NCBI RefSeq assembly: GCF_001610875.1
Contig: NZ_CP011272.1
Span: 124,001 to 188,000 of the forward strand
Source of the DNA: Pirellula sp. SH-Sr6A
GTDB lineage: Bacteria > Planctomycetota > Planctomycetia > Pirellulales > Pirellulaceae
Length of the DNA: 64,000 nt
Reading direction: 5' to 3'
Part shown: piece after piece, positions 9,811 to 18,557 of the stretch
Layout: every line of letters starts with the position of its first letter
Numbering within the stretch: the stretch's first letter is position 1
Notes under the pieces: model-generated
Database searches by the model: none
What the model was told of the DNA's origin: nothing
What the model saw: the letters and a program-made list of their open reading frames with translations, nothing else
Translations under genes and position numbers: made by a program

Positions 9811-10001
9811 CTCGGCGTACTCCTTGTGCCCTCGTTGTGCCGCTAGTGAAACGTAACATTTACACCAGCAGGATACGCCACTTTTCCGAATACACAGAGC
9901 CCAACATTTGGTTGTATCTCGCCGCGCTGGAGTCTGAAAAATAATCTTCTGAGTGGATCAAACTTGGGGGCAAGGTCAAAGTTCTATACGTAGGTAGCTA
10001 G

Positions 10002-10898
10002 CTACTTTTGGGGAGGGAGTGAATTGATGGCTTGAAAGCGGGTGCGAATGGTAGCGGGAGTTCCAAGGGTGAAGTAGGCGGTATACGTGAAACGCAAGCC
10101 TGGGTGGAGGGAAAACGTTCGCAATGGTGCGATGTAAGAACAATCGGATCCCGATCCTCCCATATAGCGATAACATGTCGCTTCGTTGCATCCCGGGACA
10201 TAGACGCCCAGCCCTTGACCGCTATCGTCCACATAAGCTGCCCACGATTCCGATAGTTTGATCGACTCATTCGGCCATCCCGGAATACGTTGGCTGAGAT
10301 CACGTCCCGACCAAGCATCATTGCCTTCATAGTAGAACAAACGGTTGTGCCGAGGTTCTACAAAGACTGCGGGTGTCTCCTGGTGCCTTGCCGCATGGAC
10401 TTTGTTTCCTGTGTACTCGAAGGCATAGCGGATGCGAACCACCGGGCCTGTCAGATCGATCGTTTGCTCCATGATGCACTCCGTGAGCAGTTCCCCCGTT
10501 GCCCAGTGCCTGGGAGTGGTCTTGGTGTAGATCTCGTGATCTGTCGACCGGAATTCCAACAACTTGGATGCCGCTCCTCGATAGTCTCCTCCTTGGACGG
10601 GATTGTAACGCCAGGGTTGTTTCACCCACTTCGAGCCGTCCTCGACGCCATAGTACGATTGCTGTACCAGTCGACCGTGGTCGTAGTGGTTGAGGACGTT
10701 GTCTTTGGTGCCGCGATCCGACAAATAAGCCATGGCTCCGCCGTGGGATCGAAGCACACCAACTTTGATTTGGTGGTTTTCGACGTACACCCAGTCCTTG
10801 TCAGAACCTCCCGTTGCGACTTCTTGACCGACGACGCTTGTCGTGGCAAGCATCCAGAGCGTGAAGTGCAAAAGCATGGAACATGGAGCATTAGGCAT
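10002..10898 (-). CDS. Secreted protein of unknown function
   Basis: The frame encodes 298 residues. An N-terminal hydrophobic segment ending in TTSVVGQE (about residues 8-25) looks like a Sec signal peptide, so the mature protein is probably periplasmic or extracellular. Either ATG 10898 or the ATG at 10877 could be the start; the second gives the tidier signal peptide. The mature part is rich in aromatic residues and has conserved-looking blocks such as GRLVQQSYYG, NPVQGGDYRG, TKTTPRHWATGEL and ESWAAYVDDSGQGLGVYVPG. The composition is beta-rich and compatible with a sugar-binding or mutarotase-like sandwich, but this is only an impression and no catalytic residue is assigned. It lies downstream of the type II secretion-like operon on the same strand, separated by about 300 bp. 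Confidence 0.7.
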   Translation of the reverse strand: MPNAPCSMLLHFTLWMLATTSVVGQEVATGGSDKDWVYVENHQIKVGVLRSHGGAMAYLSDRGTKDNVLNHYDHGRLVQQSYYGVEDGSKWVKQPWRYNPVQGGDYRGAASKLLEFRSTDHEIYTKTTPRHWATGELLTECIMEQTIDLTGPVVRIRYAFEYTGNKVHAARHQETPAVFVEPRHNRLFYYEGNDAWSGRDLSQRIPGWPNESIKLSESWAAYVDDSGQGLGVYVPGCNEATCYRYMGGSGSDCSYIAPLRTFSLHPGLRFTYTAYFTLGTPATIRTRFQAINSLPPQK

Positions 10899-11201
10899 TT
10901 AGGTGAGATCGACGTGGGGACGGAGGAAGACGGGGGATCGCGGCGAAAGGGAATACCGGGATGCAAACAAAATGGCATCGCTACAAGACAGACGGGAGCG
11001 ATATGGCAAACCAAACGATCGGTAGGTGATTACCCTATTGCCTTTCGTGGGTGACACAAGTGCATCACCGCGAACATCAAAGTAATGCAGCGAGTCACTT
11101 CCCAAAATGTGTGGGTTGTTCCACACATTCGCCGAAAGCTTAGCCACGACAGGTTTGCGAATCCCTGCCACCATACCTAGTGGAGTCTATTGAATCGTAC
11201 C
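10899..11201. other. Intergenic region upstream of the unknown secreted protein
   Basis: About 300 bases between the end of the secretion operon and the secreted protein gene. One 91-codon minus-strand frame (10899-11174) fills most of it, but it has no recognisable domain or signal peptide and I do not support it as a gene. The promoter of the downstream gene is probably here. No strong terminator hairpin with a T tract was seen for the operon. Confidence 0.4.
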
Positions 11202-12401
11202 TCAATCGATGAGGCCACGTTTGAAGGCGTCGGCGATGGATTCTTCGATGCCGATAGTCCACTTGCGTCCATCGGTTTCTAGCTCGATGAAGTTCGCGCC
11301 GACCTCCAGCACTTTCCCGCGTATTTCACCAAGCTTCAATTCATCACCTTTGCGAAGCTTGTGGGTCTTTCCTTCAATTAATGAATGGACCCAAGCCTCG
11401 GTTCCTTGCCGACCTGCTACCAATGCGGTGACTTTCGCCTGCGAAGCAATGTCGAATTTCGCTGGTTCGATGCGAGGTGGGGGTGGGGGCGCAACGCGAA
11501 TGGTGAGCAGTTGGGATGCGGACTTCGCTGGCAAACCGGAGTCGGTCGCGACGACTTTCAGCTTGTATTCTCCCAAGTCGCGTCCTGTCCAATTGATCTT
11601 TCCCGAAGCAGGATCGATGGTGAGCCCCTCGGGCGCGTCTCCATCGATCGTGTAGCTCAACGATTGATTTGGATCTGGATCCTTGGCATCGACGCTGTAG
11701 TCGACGCGCAGTCCTTGGAAAGCGTCTACCGTTCGGGTTGCAGCTAGTGCCGGCGGCTGATTGGGTGGTGAGAAAATGTTGCGATAAAGAATGGACTTGT
11801 TGAAGTCATCCAGGGATTTTGCGACCAAGCTTGGATCGGATTGAAGAGGAAGTTGATTGTCCTTTGCAGTCGGGATCGAAAGGACTTCGCAGTCCATGAC
11901 GATCGCGAGCATGTCGGGATTCTTGTCTCGTTGTGTTCCCAATGGTCGAAGGTCCAAACGATTGATGCGATGCAAGAAAGGTTTGCTGTAGAACTCGTGC
12001 AGCAGGTGCGTGACGTGAGCCAGAGTGCCGTTGCCTCGCAATTGAAATTTGTGCGATTGGAATCCGTCCTTATCTCGAGCCTCCGCGGATGACGTGGCGG
12101 TATGTGTCGGATCGATTAACTTCACCTTGGTCGCCAATTCGATCAACCATCGATCGTACTCAGCCCTCGCGAGCTCGCGGCTCTTCGATGCTGATCGCGG
12201 CGTCACTTTTGTAATGCGTTGTGAAGCGACGAGTCCTTTCTGAATTTCCAGATCTTGGGCCTCTTTCTTCTTGGTCAACGTATCGATTTCCGATTTCTTG
12301 ATGTCAAAACCGGATTGGATGCTCGACCAGACCATCTGACCGACGAAGAGGACGCCGATAACGCCAATGCCCGCTGCTAGAAGTTTCTCTCGTTGGTTCA
12401 T
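11202..12401 (-). CDS. GspM/PilO-like protein with cadherin/Ig-like and GspC/PilP-like parts
   Basis: The 399-residue protein is the last gene of the secretion operon, 2 bp after the GspL-like gene. Residues about 8-28 form one transmembrane helix and residues 30-60 a probable coiled coil, as in PilO and GspM inner-membrane assembly proteins. Residues about 75-180 fit the PilO/GspM ferredoxin-like region. A middle segment (about 225-305) reads like a putative Ig or cadherin-like domain: VDYSVDAKDPDPNQSLSYTI, then DPASGKINWTGRDLGEYKL. After a PPPPPP linker, the C-terminal 80 residues (TALVAGRQGTEAWV, KLRKGDELKLGEIRGKVLEV) resemble the periplasmic domain of GspC/PilP that contacts the secretin. 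No separate gspC gene is present in the operon, so this protein may do both jobs; that is inference. Confidence 0.75.
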   Translation of the reverse strand: MNQREKLLAAGIGVIGVLFVGQMVWSSIQSGFDIKKSEIDTLTKKKEAQDLEIQKGLVASQRITKVTPRSASKSRELARAEYDRWLIELATKVKLIDPTHTATSSAEARDKDGFQSHKFQLRGNGTLAHVTHLLHEFYSKPFLHRINRLDLRPLGTQRDKNPDMLAIVMDCEVLSIPTAKDNQLPLQSDPSLVAKSLDDFNKSILYRNIFSPPNQPPALAATRTVDAFQGLRVDYSVDAKDPDPNQSLSYTIDGDAPEGLTIDPASGKINWTGRDLGEYKLKVVATDSGLPAKSASQLLTIRVAPPPPPRIEPAKFDIASQAKVTALVAGRQGTEAWVHSLIEGKTHKLRKGDELKLGEIRGKVLEVGANFIELETDGRKWTIGIEESIADAFKRGLID

Positions 12402-12403
12402 GC

Positions 12404-14227
12404 TTAGTTGCCCTCCTCGGAAGTGGGGGATTTCTCGCCTGCGCTGGGAGGTGGGGTGGGAGCTGCCGATCCTTCGTTCGGGGCAGGATTTGGATTGGGA
12501 TTTGTGTTGGGAGCTGATTGCCCCTCACCAACATTGGGGGGGGAAGTGGTTGTGGAAGGCGCCCCAACCGTTACGTTTGGAGTGGGGGAGGGAGTTACAG
12601 GGGAGGCATCACTCGCATTGTTGGCGGGCGTAGTGCTCTCTGTTGCGACGGGGGTGGGGGATGGATTTGGCGAGAGAGCCCCGGTGGGAGTCGGGTCACT
12701 CTTCGTATTGCTCTCCGAGGTCGGTGCCGTCCGAGTCTCAGGAATCGGAACAGACTTCCATTTCCGCGGATCTTCGACTTTTCGTCCAGCGAGACGGATG
12801 GTGAGATCGGAGGACCACGGGTACTTGCTGGTTCGATCTGGATTCTTAGCGATGCCCGTAGCATTGATCTCGTGATCCGGATCACGCAAGGCGGCTTGCA
12901 TTTCCGGTGCATCTTCACTTTCTTGGAAGATGAACTTTGACGAGACAGCTGCGTTGGTTCCCTTGGCGTCTAGCGAGAAGGTAGCCGATCCAAACATGGC
13001 TTGATCGGCCGGGAGTGATTTTTTGGACAAGTACTCCAGCTCTTCGAGCCAAGAGTAATTGCCGGCGAGGAAGGCCTCGATCTTCCTCCATTCGTTCTCC
13101 TTCTGCGTTGCCAGCTTCACCGCCCCTTCATTCTGCTTGATGGAATCGTTGAGAGCGATGATCTGTTGGTCGAGATCGGCATGAGACGCGAAATACGAGT
13201 AGAGGCCGAGTCCGACGACCAGTGCGGCGGCAGCACCAGCCAAGCTGTAAGTAAGGACTGGGACCTTCTTTTCTATCCGTTTGCGAGGGTGTCGGAAGTC
13301 GATCAGATGCTCGTGGTAACTGGGAGCAAACAATGCACCAATGGCTGCCGCGTACTTGCCGGACTCATGTCCTGATTCCCCTTTCGCTTTCGCCGATACG
13401 TCCGCCAGTTCGAATGGATCGAGGCTGCTTACTGGGAGCGACAAGCTGTCGGTAAGGATTCGGCACAAAGCTTCACGAGCCGAGAGGGATCCCCACACTA
13501 TGACTTGGGTGACACTTAAGTTGGAGAACTGCGATGCGGCCGAGAGAAGTGTTCGCTTGATTTCGGAACTGATTGTTTTGTTTCGAGACCCTTCGTCTTG
13601 ATCCGCATCGAAGCGAATGGTTCGCATGAAGACAACATTCTTGCCATCCACGATCGCCATATCCGCTTCTTGCTGAAGCAAATCGACGAACAAGGTGACT
13701 TGATTGGCGAGTTCCGGCCTCTTAAGAAGGGCTACCGTACTGGCGACCATCGGGCGCAGGACCAACTGCGAAAACTTAAGTCCGTTATCCTCGAGAATCT
13801 TCTCCAACCGTTCGATGCGGGCCGGATTGACCGAAGCGGCGAGCACCTCCGTCATACCATCCGGGGTTAAGCCGAGCGTGACGAAATCGATCGGCCAATT
13901 GTCACCGACGCTGGCAAACTGTCTTTGCGCGGCGAATCGGACCATGTCCGGCATTTCGTTCTTATCGACAGTGGGGACATGGACGGCTCGAAGTTCGACG
14001 TTGCTGCGCGCGACGCAAACGATGGCGTTTCCGGCTCGAATGTTTCCTTTTTTGAGGAGCAGTTGAAGGGCCGCAAGGGTTTTCGGACTCTCCAAAAAAT
14101 CTTCATTGGGCCCGAGATCGAGCGGGGCCGAAAGTACTTGCTCGACCGAAACCCCTGTGAGGCCGCTCGTGCCAACCGCGATCCGCATTTCCTTTGGATC
14201 GCAGTCAATGGTGATGGTCTTGGACAT
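12404..14227 (-). CDS. GspL-like protein (PilM-like cytoplasmic part fused to PilN-like part)
   Basis: The 607-residue protein combines an actin-like PilM/GspL cytoplasmic domain (about residues 1-310) with a single transmembrane helix (about 325-347, VPVLTYSLAGAAAALVVGLG) and a periplasmic PilN-like segment with a coiled coil (about 350-400). The C-terminal 120 residues are low-complexity, rich in Pro, Thr, Ser and Asn (for example SPNPSPTPVATES). In type II secretion and type IV pili this protein couples the cytoplasmic ATPase to the inner-membrane platform. It lies 36 bp after the GspK-like gene and 2 bp before the PilO-like gene. The Pro/Ser tail is unusual for GspL and could span or contact the cell envelope. 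Confidence 0.8.
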   Translation of the reverse strand: MSKTITIDCDPKEMRIAVGTSGLTGVSVEQVLSAPLDLGPNEDFLESPKTLAALQLLLKKGNIRAGNAIVCVARSNVELRAVHVPTVDKNEMPDMVRFAAQRQFASVGDNWPIDFVTLGLTPDGMTEVLAASVNPARIERLEKILEDNGLKFSQLVLRPMVASTVALLKRPELANQVTLFVDLLQQEADMAIVDGKNVVFMRTIRFDADQDEGSRNKTISSEIKRTLLSAASQFSNLSVTQVIVWGSLSAREALCRILTDSLSLPVSSLDPFELADVSAKAKGESGHESGKYAAAIGALFAPSYHEHLIDFRHPRKRIEKKVPVLTYSLAGAAAALVVGLGLYSYFASHADLDQQIIALNDSIKQNEGAVKLATQKENEWRKIEAFLAGNYSWLEELEYLSKKSLPADQAMFGSATFSLDAKGTNAAVSSKFIFQESEDAPEMQAALRDPDHEINATGIAKNPDRTSKYPWSSDLTIRLAGRKVEDPRKWKSVPIPETRTAPTSESNTKSDPTPTGALSPNPSPTPVATESTTPANNASDASPVTPSPTPNVTVGAPSTTTSPPNVGEGQSAPNTNPNPNPAPNEGSAAPTPPPSAGEKSPTSEEGN

Positions 14228-14263
14228 TCGTCTTGAGGTGTTAAGGGAAGTGTCGATTAGGTT

Positions 14264-16915
14264 TTATTGAGGGACGACCAAGCCCATGGCTCGCTGTCCC
14301 AAAGTTGTTTGGCTAAAGCCCCGCCCTAAGTGATCCAGTTTGCGATAGAGCAGAACAGTGGGGACTTGGGTGCTGGCGTCGATGATGGCTTCCGTGCGGG
14401 CATATCGTGCGGACTGTTCGAAGTAGCCCACACTTTGTACACGCATGCAATCACCACCGGCTGTGATCAAGGGTGCGATCGTTTTCATCTGTTGAAGGGT
14501 GATAATTCCTTCGACCAACGGCCAAGTCTCGTACTTGCGATTGTCGGTATCGGAGGACATTCCGCGAGCCTCCAACAGCGCGTCCAAAATCTCCGTAGTC
14601 ATTCCGGGCAAACCTCGGAGGATCTCGCGCGGCGCCTCATTTATATTAATTCGCCCTGGGAGGGTCGTCGCAGTTACAGCCGTCAGTTTCTCCATAATCA
14701 TGGGCATGTATATCGCCATGGCGACGGGCTGGTTCACCAGGGGAGACGTAAACGTGACTTGCTCGCCGTTCAATTGGGCGGTGAACTCGGCGCCGACCAA
14801 ATCCAGGACTTGACGAACACGTCCGGCGGGTGGGTTTGCCGTATCGATTCCGATCGACTCGAAGTATTCGGCTTTCCATTCCATCCGTTTCCCGCCGTTA
14901 TTTCCGCCTGGGTTTCCAACGATTATTCCACCGCCAGGGCCCATTCCTCCGCCATTGCCCATGCCCCGACCGGGTCCGCCATTGTTTCCACCGTTATTTC
15001 CGCCACGGCCACCGTTGTCGCCGCCGTTGTTTCCACCCCGGCCACCGTTGTCGCCGCCGCGTCCTCCGTCACGACCGCCGTTCCGGCCGCCGCCAGGCCC
15101 TTGCCCGGGTTGACCGGGTCCGCCTTGTCCTGGTCCACGACCGCCACCTTGCAAGCCTCCCTGTCCGCCCTGTCCGCTGGGGCCACCTTGTCCACCAGGC
15201 TGCCCTGGTCTTCCGCCTTGGAATCCGCCCCGCCCACCTTGTTGCAAGAACGAGGTCAACATGAGAGGTTGCTGCAATATCAAGGGGAGGGTTTCCATAA
15301 CAATCTGAGAACGGCCTCCTCGCCCTCCTGGAGCTCCACCGCCTCGCGGGAATCCTCCACCGGGATTCCCGCCTGGGCCCCCTCCGGGGCCGCCTGGGCC
15401 AAATCCGCCTCCCGGCCCCCCGGGACCGCCAGGTCCACGATTTCCGCCGCCTTGACCACCGGGGCCACCTTGCCCTCTAGGCCCGCCTTGACCACCCTGT
15501 CCGTCTTGGCCACCATTGTTTCCGCGTCCACCGCTGGGGCCTCCGCCAGGTCCGCCTCCTTGTCCGGGCACTCCAATGACGCCCGCACCTCCCGTTCCAG
15601 CTTGCCCTGCCCCCTGTTGGTTCTGCATATACCGATAAGCCAGGATGAAGCTGGAGAGCTCCGGTCCGACCGCTGCTTCTAGATCCGTTTGAAGGGTCGC
15701 GATGTCGGTATTGTTGATGTTGATCTTGGGAGATCCATCGGACATGGTGTTCCGCTCTTTGGAATACAGCGTCAAGTAAACGGCCCAACCTAAGTCCGGA
15801 GTCTCGGTCTCGGTTTCCTCATCGCTACCGCTGACATAATCCGGGGATTCTCCCAGTTGCGACAAGGCAGACTCCTCGGCAGGGTCGAGGACTCCGTTTC
15901 GATTTTGGTCCAAACCGAACAGCAAGTCCGGAGTAACGCCTCGAACCAGCAGCAGTTGCTCGATGGACTGCAGCGGGCCGTTTACGGGTGCATAAGGGGT
16001 GGAGAGAGTCATGTAATAGTCCCGCTCCGCACCGTATTCTCGCGGTTCGTCGTCTTCATCCACGAAATCTAAGATGGCATCGGCGACATCTTCGGTCATG
16101 CCGGGCAAGGCCATGAGCAATTCGCGTCCTACGCCGCCAGCAGCTGATTGGCCCGTCCCGCCCCCGGAGCCACTGCCGCCCGATAAACCACCTGATGCAC
16201 CGGAGATCGCACTTCCTCCCATTCCACCACTTGCTCTACCTCCACCTGTTCCGCTTCCTGCAGCACCTGCACCTCCAGCAGACCCTCCTGCGCCACCACC
16301 GCCTGCACCGTTAGCCCCTCCTCCGCCAGATCCGCCAGCACCTCCCACCCCGCCTGCACCACCTCCGCCGAGACCTCCGCCCGGCGCCCCTCCCAATCCG
16401 AGGCTGGAAAGGTCTTGGCCCATGGCCTGCTGAGCGATCTGTTGGACGCTGAACTGCTTATCGATGATGGGGAGGACATTCACATTGAGTCGGGCTGATT
16501 CATTGTGAAGCCCGAATCGAACGCCCGCATAGTACCCTTCTTCGTCCAAATCGGGCGCAACGAGGGAATAGTTGCAAACGTTCATTTCCCCCTTCCCTTG
16601 AAAGACCGAAATGGCTTGGAAATAGTCGGGATTGCTGTAGGTACCACCTGCTTCTATTCGCTGGTCGCGCGTGTACGAAAGGAACAATCTCGCTGCGTCG
16701 ATACCGGAATCGGCTGCGTAACGCGCTTGCACTGCTTCCCCAGCCAGGATGGATTCCTCGTGCCCGGTTAGCATGGAGCGGGAGTAAGCCAATGCACCAA
16801 GCGAAATGGCCGAAACGACGAGCAAAACCAACAGCAAAATAAAGCCGCGCCGCTTCGACTGCGAAGCGTGATTGGCCTTCCTTTTTCTGATCGAAGTTTT
16901 TTTAGAACGTCTCAT
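14264..16915 (-). CDS. gspK: GspK-like minor pseudopilin with very large Gly-rich inserts
   Basis: The N-terminus is basic and is followed by RRGFILLLVLLVVSAISLGA, a class III signal and helix in which the usual Glu5 is absent, as is normal for GspK. The SAM-like or helix-hairpin parts expected of GspK are present: LLMALPGMTEDVADAILDFV and ININEAPREILRGLPGMTTE. The protein is 883 residues, whereas GspK is usually about 320. The extra length comes mainly from two low-complexity Gly-rich segments, about residues 172-265 (Gly/Ala/Ser) and about 435-670 (Gly/Pro/Gln/Arg/Asn, with GGQGGP-like and GGNNGG-like repeats). GspK caps the pseudopilus tip with GspI and GspJ. The gene starts 14 bp after the GspJ-like stop. 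Confidence 0.85.
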   Translation of the reverse strand: MRRSKKTSIRKRKANHASQSKRRGFILLLVLLVVSAISLGALAYSRSMLTGHEESILAGEAVQARYAADSGIDAARLFLSYTRDQRIEAGGTYSNPDYFQAISVFQGKGEMNVCNYSLVAPDLDEEGYYAGVRFGLHNESARLNVNVLPIIDKQFSVQQIAQQAMGQDLSSLGLGGAPGGGLGGGGAGGVGGAGGSGGGGANGAGGGGAGGSAGGAGAAGSGTGGGRASGGMGGSAISGASGGLSGGSGSGGGTGQSAAGGVGRELLMALPGMTEDVADAILDFVDEDDEPREYGAERDYYMTLSTPYAPVNGPLQSIEQLLLVRGVTPDLLFGLDQNRNGVLDPAEESALSQLGESPDYVSGSDEETETETPDLGWAVYLTLYSKERNTMSDGSPKININNTDIATLQTDLEAAVGPELSSFILAYRYMQNQQGAGQAGTGGAGVIGVPGQGGGPGGGPSGGRGNNGGQDGQGGQGGPRGQGGPGGQGGGNRGPGGPGGPGGGFGPGGPGGGPGGNPGGGFPRGGGAPGGRGGRSQIVMETLPLILQQPLMLTSFLQQGGRGGFQGGRPGQPGGQGGPSGQGGQGGLQGGGRGPGQGGPGQPGQGPGGGRNGGRDGGRGGDNGGRGGNNGGDNGGRGGNNGGNNGGPGRGMGNGGGMGPGGGIIVGNPGGNNGGKRMEWKAEYFESIGIDTANPPAGRVRQVLDLVGAEFTAQLNGEQVTFTSPLVNQPVAMAIYMPMIMEKLTAVTATTLPGRININEAPREILRGLPGMTTEILDALLEARGMSSDTDNRKYETWPLVEGIITLQQMKTIAPLITAGGDCMRVQSVGYFEQSARYARTEAIIDASTQVPTVLLYRKLDHLGRGFSQTTLGQRAMGLVVPQ

Positions 16916-16929
16916 CGTTTCATTCCTCC

Positions 16930-17967
16930 TTAAAAGCCCATTGAACTTGTTCCACTGCCCGACGCTTGAGGAGCGGATAGCAAATGGGCACCCGGGATGA
17001 TCGCGTTGATGGAATACACATCGACGCCGAACTCCCGCATGGTTTCTGGTGTGATCGAAGACATCATTACACCTGGTTCCATCGGATTGGTTCGGGCCTT
17101 GCCCTCACGCTGCAATGCGATGGTAATCTTGATCACTTTTGGCAATCCTTGAACACTGCTGTCCCATTGAAGTTGCCACATTGTCCCATCGAAATATTGA
17201 AATTCGATAGAAATCACTTCGGTCGCCACCAGTTCTCCCGTTCGTAAGAGGGAGTCCGTCGATGCTTGCTCGTACGCATACTGGGTGATGGCGCGATCCA
17301 ACGAACGCCGCACCAACCCACCGGGCCCTGCGGAAGTGGTTTCGATTCCAGCTCCGAGGATCGTCAATCCTCCCAGTGGATCTTTTACGCCGTCCGGCCG
17401 GGGAGCTTGGACGTAGTAACTCACAGTCTTGATATCGCTGGGCATGTCTCCGAGCGTGCCCGTAGAAATATCCCCTTCGGTGGCATAGTACTCATCCGGT
17501 CTAGGGAGTTTGCTGATATCGATTTCGATAGACGCTTCGCTCCCATAGATCCCGGGTGGCAATGCCGACACCGGAGCTGCTCCTGCATCGCCGGAAGCCA
17601 TCCCGCTCGATGGAGAGGCACTCCCGCTCATCGCGTCCGCACCGAAAGCACTGGGAGCTGCCCCCGATCCAGCGCTGGTTGAGGCTGCCCCTCCGGCAGA
17701 CGCTCCACCCGCTTGCCCGCCACTGAGGATCTCACTCAATCCGCTGGAGTCAAAGGGCTGATAGCGCACGGTGGCACGAATATCTTCGGCGATCATATTC
17801 AAGATTGCGCGGGCCAGCTGGGCTTGCTTTACTTGCTCGCGTCCTGAACTTTGATTGATCAAATAGAGCTGGACCAACGAACCTACCAAACCGGCTACGA
17901 CGGCGGTCAGCATCAGCGCCAGAATCAGTTCCAGCAACGTGAATCCGGATATGCGGCGAGTGTTCAT
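16930..17967 (-). CDS. gspJ: GspJ-like minor pseudopilin
   Basis: The 345-residue protein begins MNTRRISGFTLLELILALML, a classical type IV prepilin leader with cleavage after Gly8 and Glu at +5 of the mature protein. The hydrophobic helix is followed by a periplasmic domain with a Ala/Ser/Gly-rich insert (about residues 85-125). The C-terminal half contains QYAYEQASTDSLLRTGELVA and SIEFQYFDGTMWQLQWDSS, as in GspJ-type pseudopilins. The start overlaps the stop of the upstream gspI by one base (TAATG), which suggests coupled translation. It acts with GspI and GspK at the pseudopilus tip. Confidence 0.85.
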   Translation of the reverse strand: MNTRRISGFTLLELILALMLTAVVAGLVGSLVQLYLINQSSGREQVKQAQLARAILNMIAEDIRATVRYQPFDSSGLSEILSGGQAGGASAGGAASTSAGSGAAPSAFGADAMSGSASPSSGMASGDAGAAPVSALPPGIYGSEASIEIDISKLPRPDEYYATEGDISTGTLGDMPSDIKTVSYYVQAPRPDGVKDPLGGLTILGAGIETTSAGPGGLVRRSLDRAITQYAYEQASTDSLLRTGELVATEVISIEFQYFDGTMWQLQWDSSVQGLPKVIKITIALQREGKARTNPMEPGVMMSSITPETMREFGVDVYSINAIIPGAHLLSAPQASGSGTSSMGF

Positions 17968-18554
17968 TACTGAATTCCTCCCGCCGAACCACTCGTTGCA
18001 CCTGCGCCTGTCGTTCCCATGCCGGTCGCCCCAGAACCGTCGGCCGTCGGGTCGCTCGAGGGGGGACTATCCAAGCCGAGGCTAGGATCGATGACCCAGC
18101 GAACGATGAAAAACAATTCAGGGCTCCCGGTGACCGGATTGGGATTGTCGGTGACTGCCAATCGCAACCCAATCATATTCTCACGCTCGGTGGCGCTGGT
18201 CTCCAACCGGTAATACCATTGCCCGGGAAGCGAACCGTCTTCATTGAGGGTCCAGTCGAGTGGCTCCATCGGAATGGCCCCGACCAAGACCTCTGCCATT
18301 TTCGATTCACATAGCATTTGGGCTTGCGCGAGCTTTTGAGCCGACAGAGCGTTGTCGGTGGCTTGTCGGGTGATCTGCGCTAAAAGTGCAGCCGAGACCG
18401 CGAGAATAGCCAGCGCCAAGACGACCTCCAGCAAGGATAACCCACTACGCGTTGCTTGTCCCTTTCCCGAAGAATTTCGAGGACGACCAAGCCGCAGGAA
18501 AGGCAGCTGGACTCGAATGGTATCGGTGCATCTTTTTGCTTTGATCTGCGTCAT
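17967..18554 (-). CDS. gspI: GspI-like minor pseudopilin
   Basis: The 195-residue protein has a 37-residue basic leader ending in RSG, then LSLLEVVLALAILAVSAALL, the prepilin helix with Glu at +5. The short periplasmic domain contains AQMLCESKMAEVLVGAIPME and LDWTLNEDGSLPGQWYYRLE, the usual GspI pattern in which a conserved alpha region is followed by the E-x-G-x(n)-W-like strand. The last 30 residues are Gly/Ser/Thr-rich. The gene lies 3 bp after the GspH-like gene and overlaps gspJ by one base. Its probable role is priming the pseudopilus tip. Confidence 0.85.
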   Translation of the reverse strand: MTQIKAKRCTDTIRVQLPFLRLGRPRNSSGKGQATRSGLSLLEVVLALAILAVSAALLAQITRQATDNALSAQKLAQAQMLCESKMAEVLVGAIPMEPLDWTLNEDGSLPGQWYYRLETSATERENMIGLRLAVTDNPNPVTGSPELFFIVRWVIDPSLGLDSPPSSDPTADGSGATGMGTTGAGATSGSAGGIQ

Positions 18555-18557
18555 GGC

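Noticed and set aside
14330-15682. Long plus-strand open frame (450 codons) opposite gspK
   Set aside because: It is antisense to a gene with clear GspK features, is driven by the Gly-rich GGN codons, and shows no domain.
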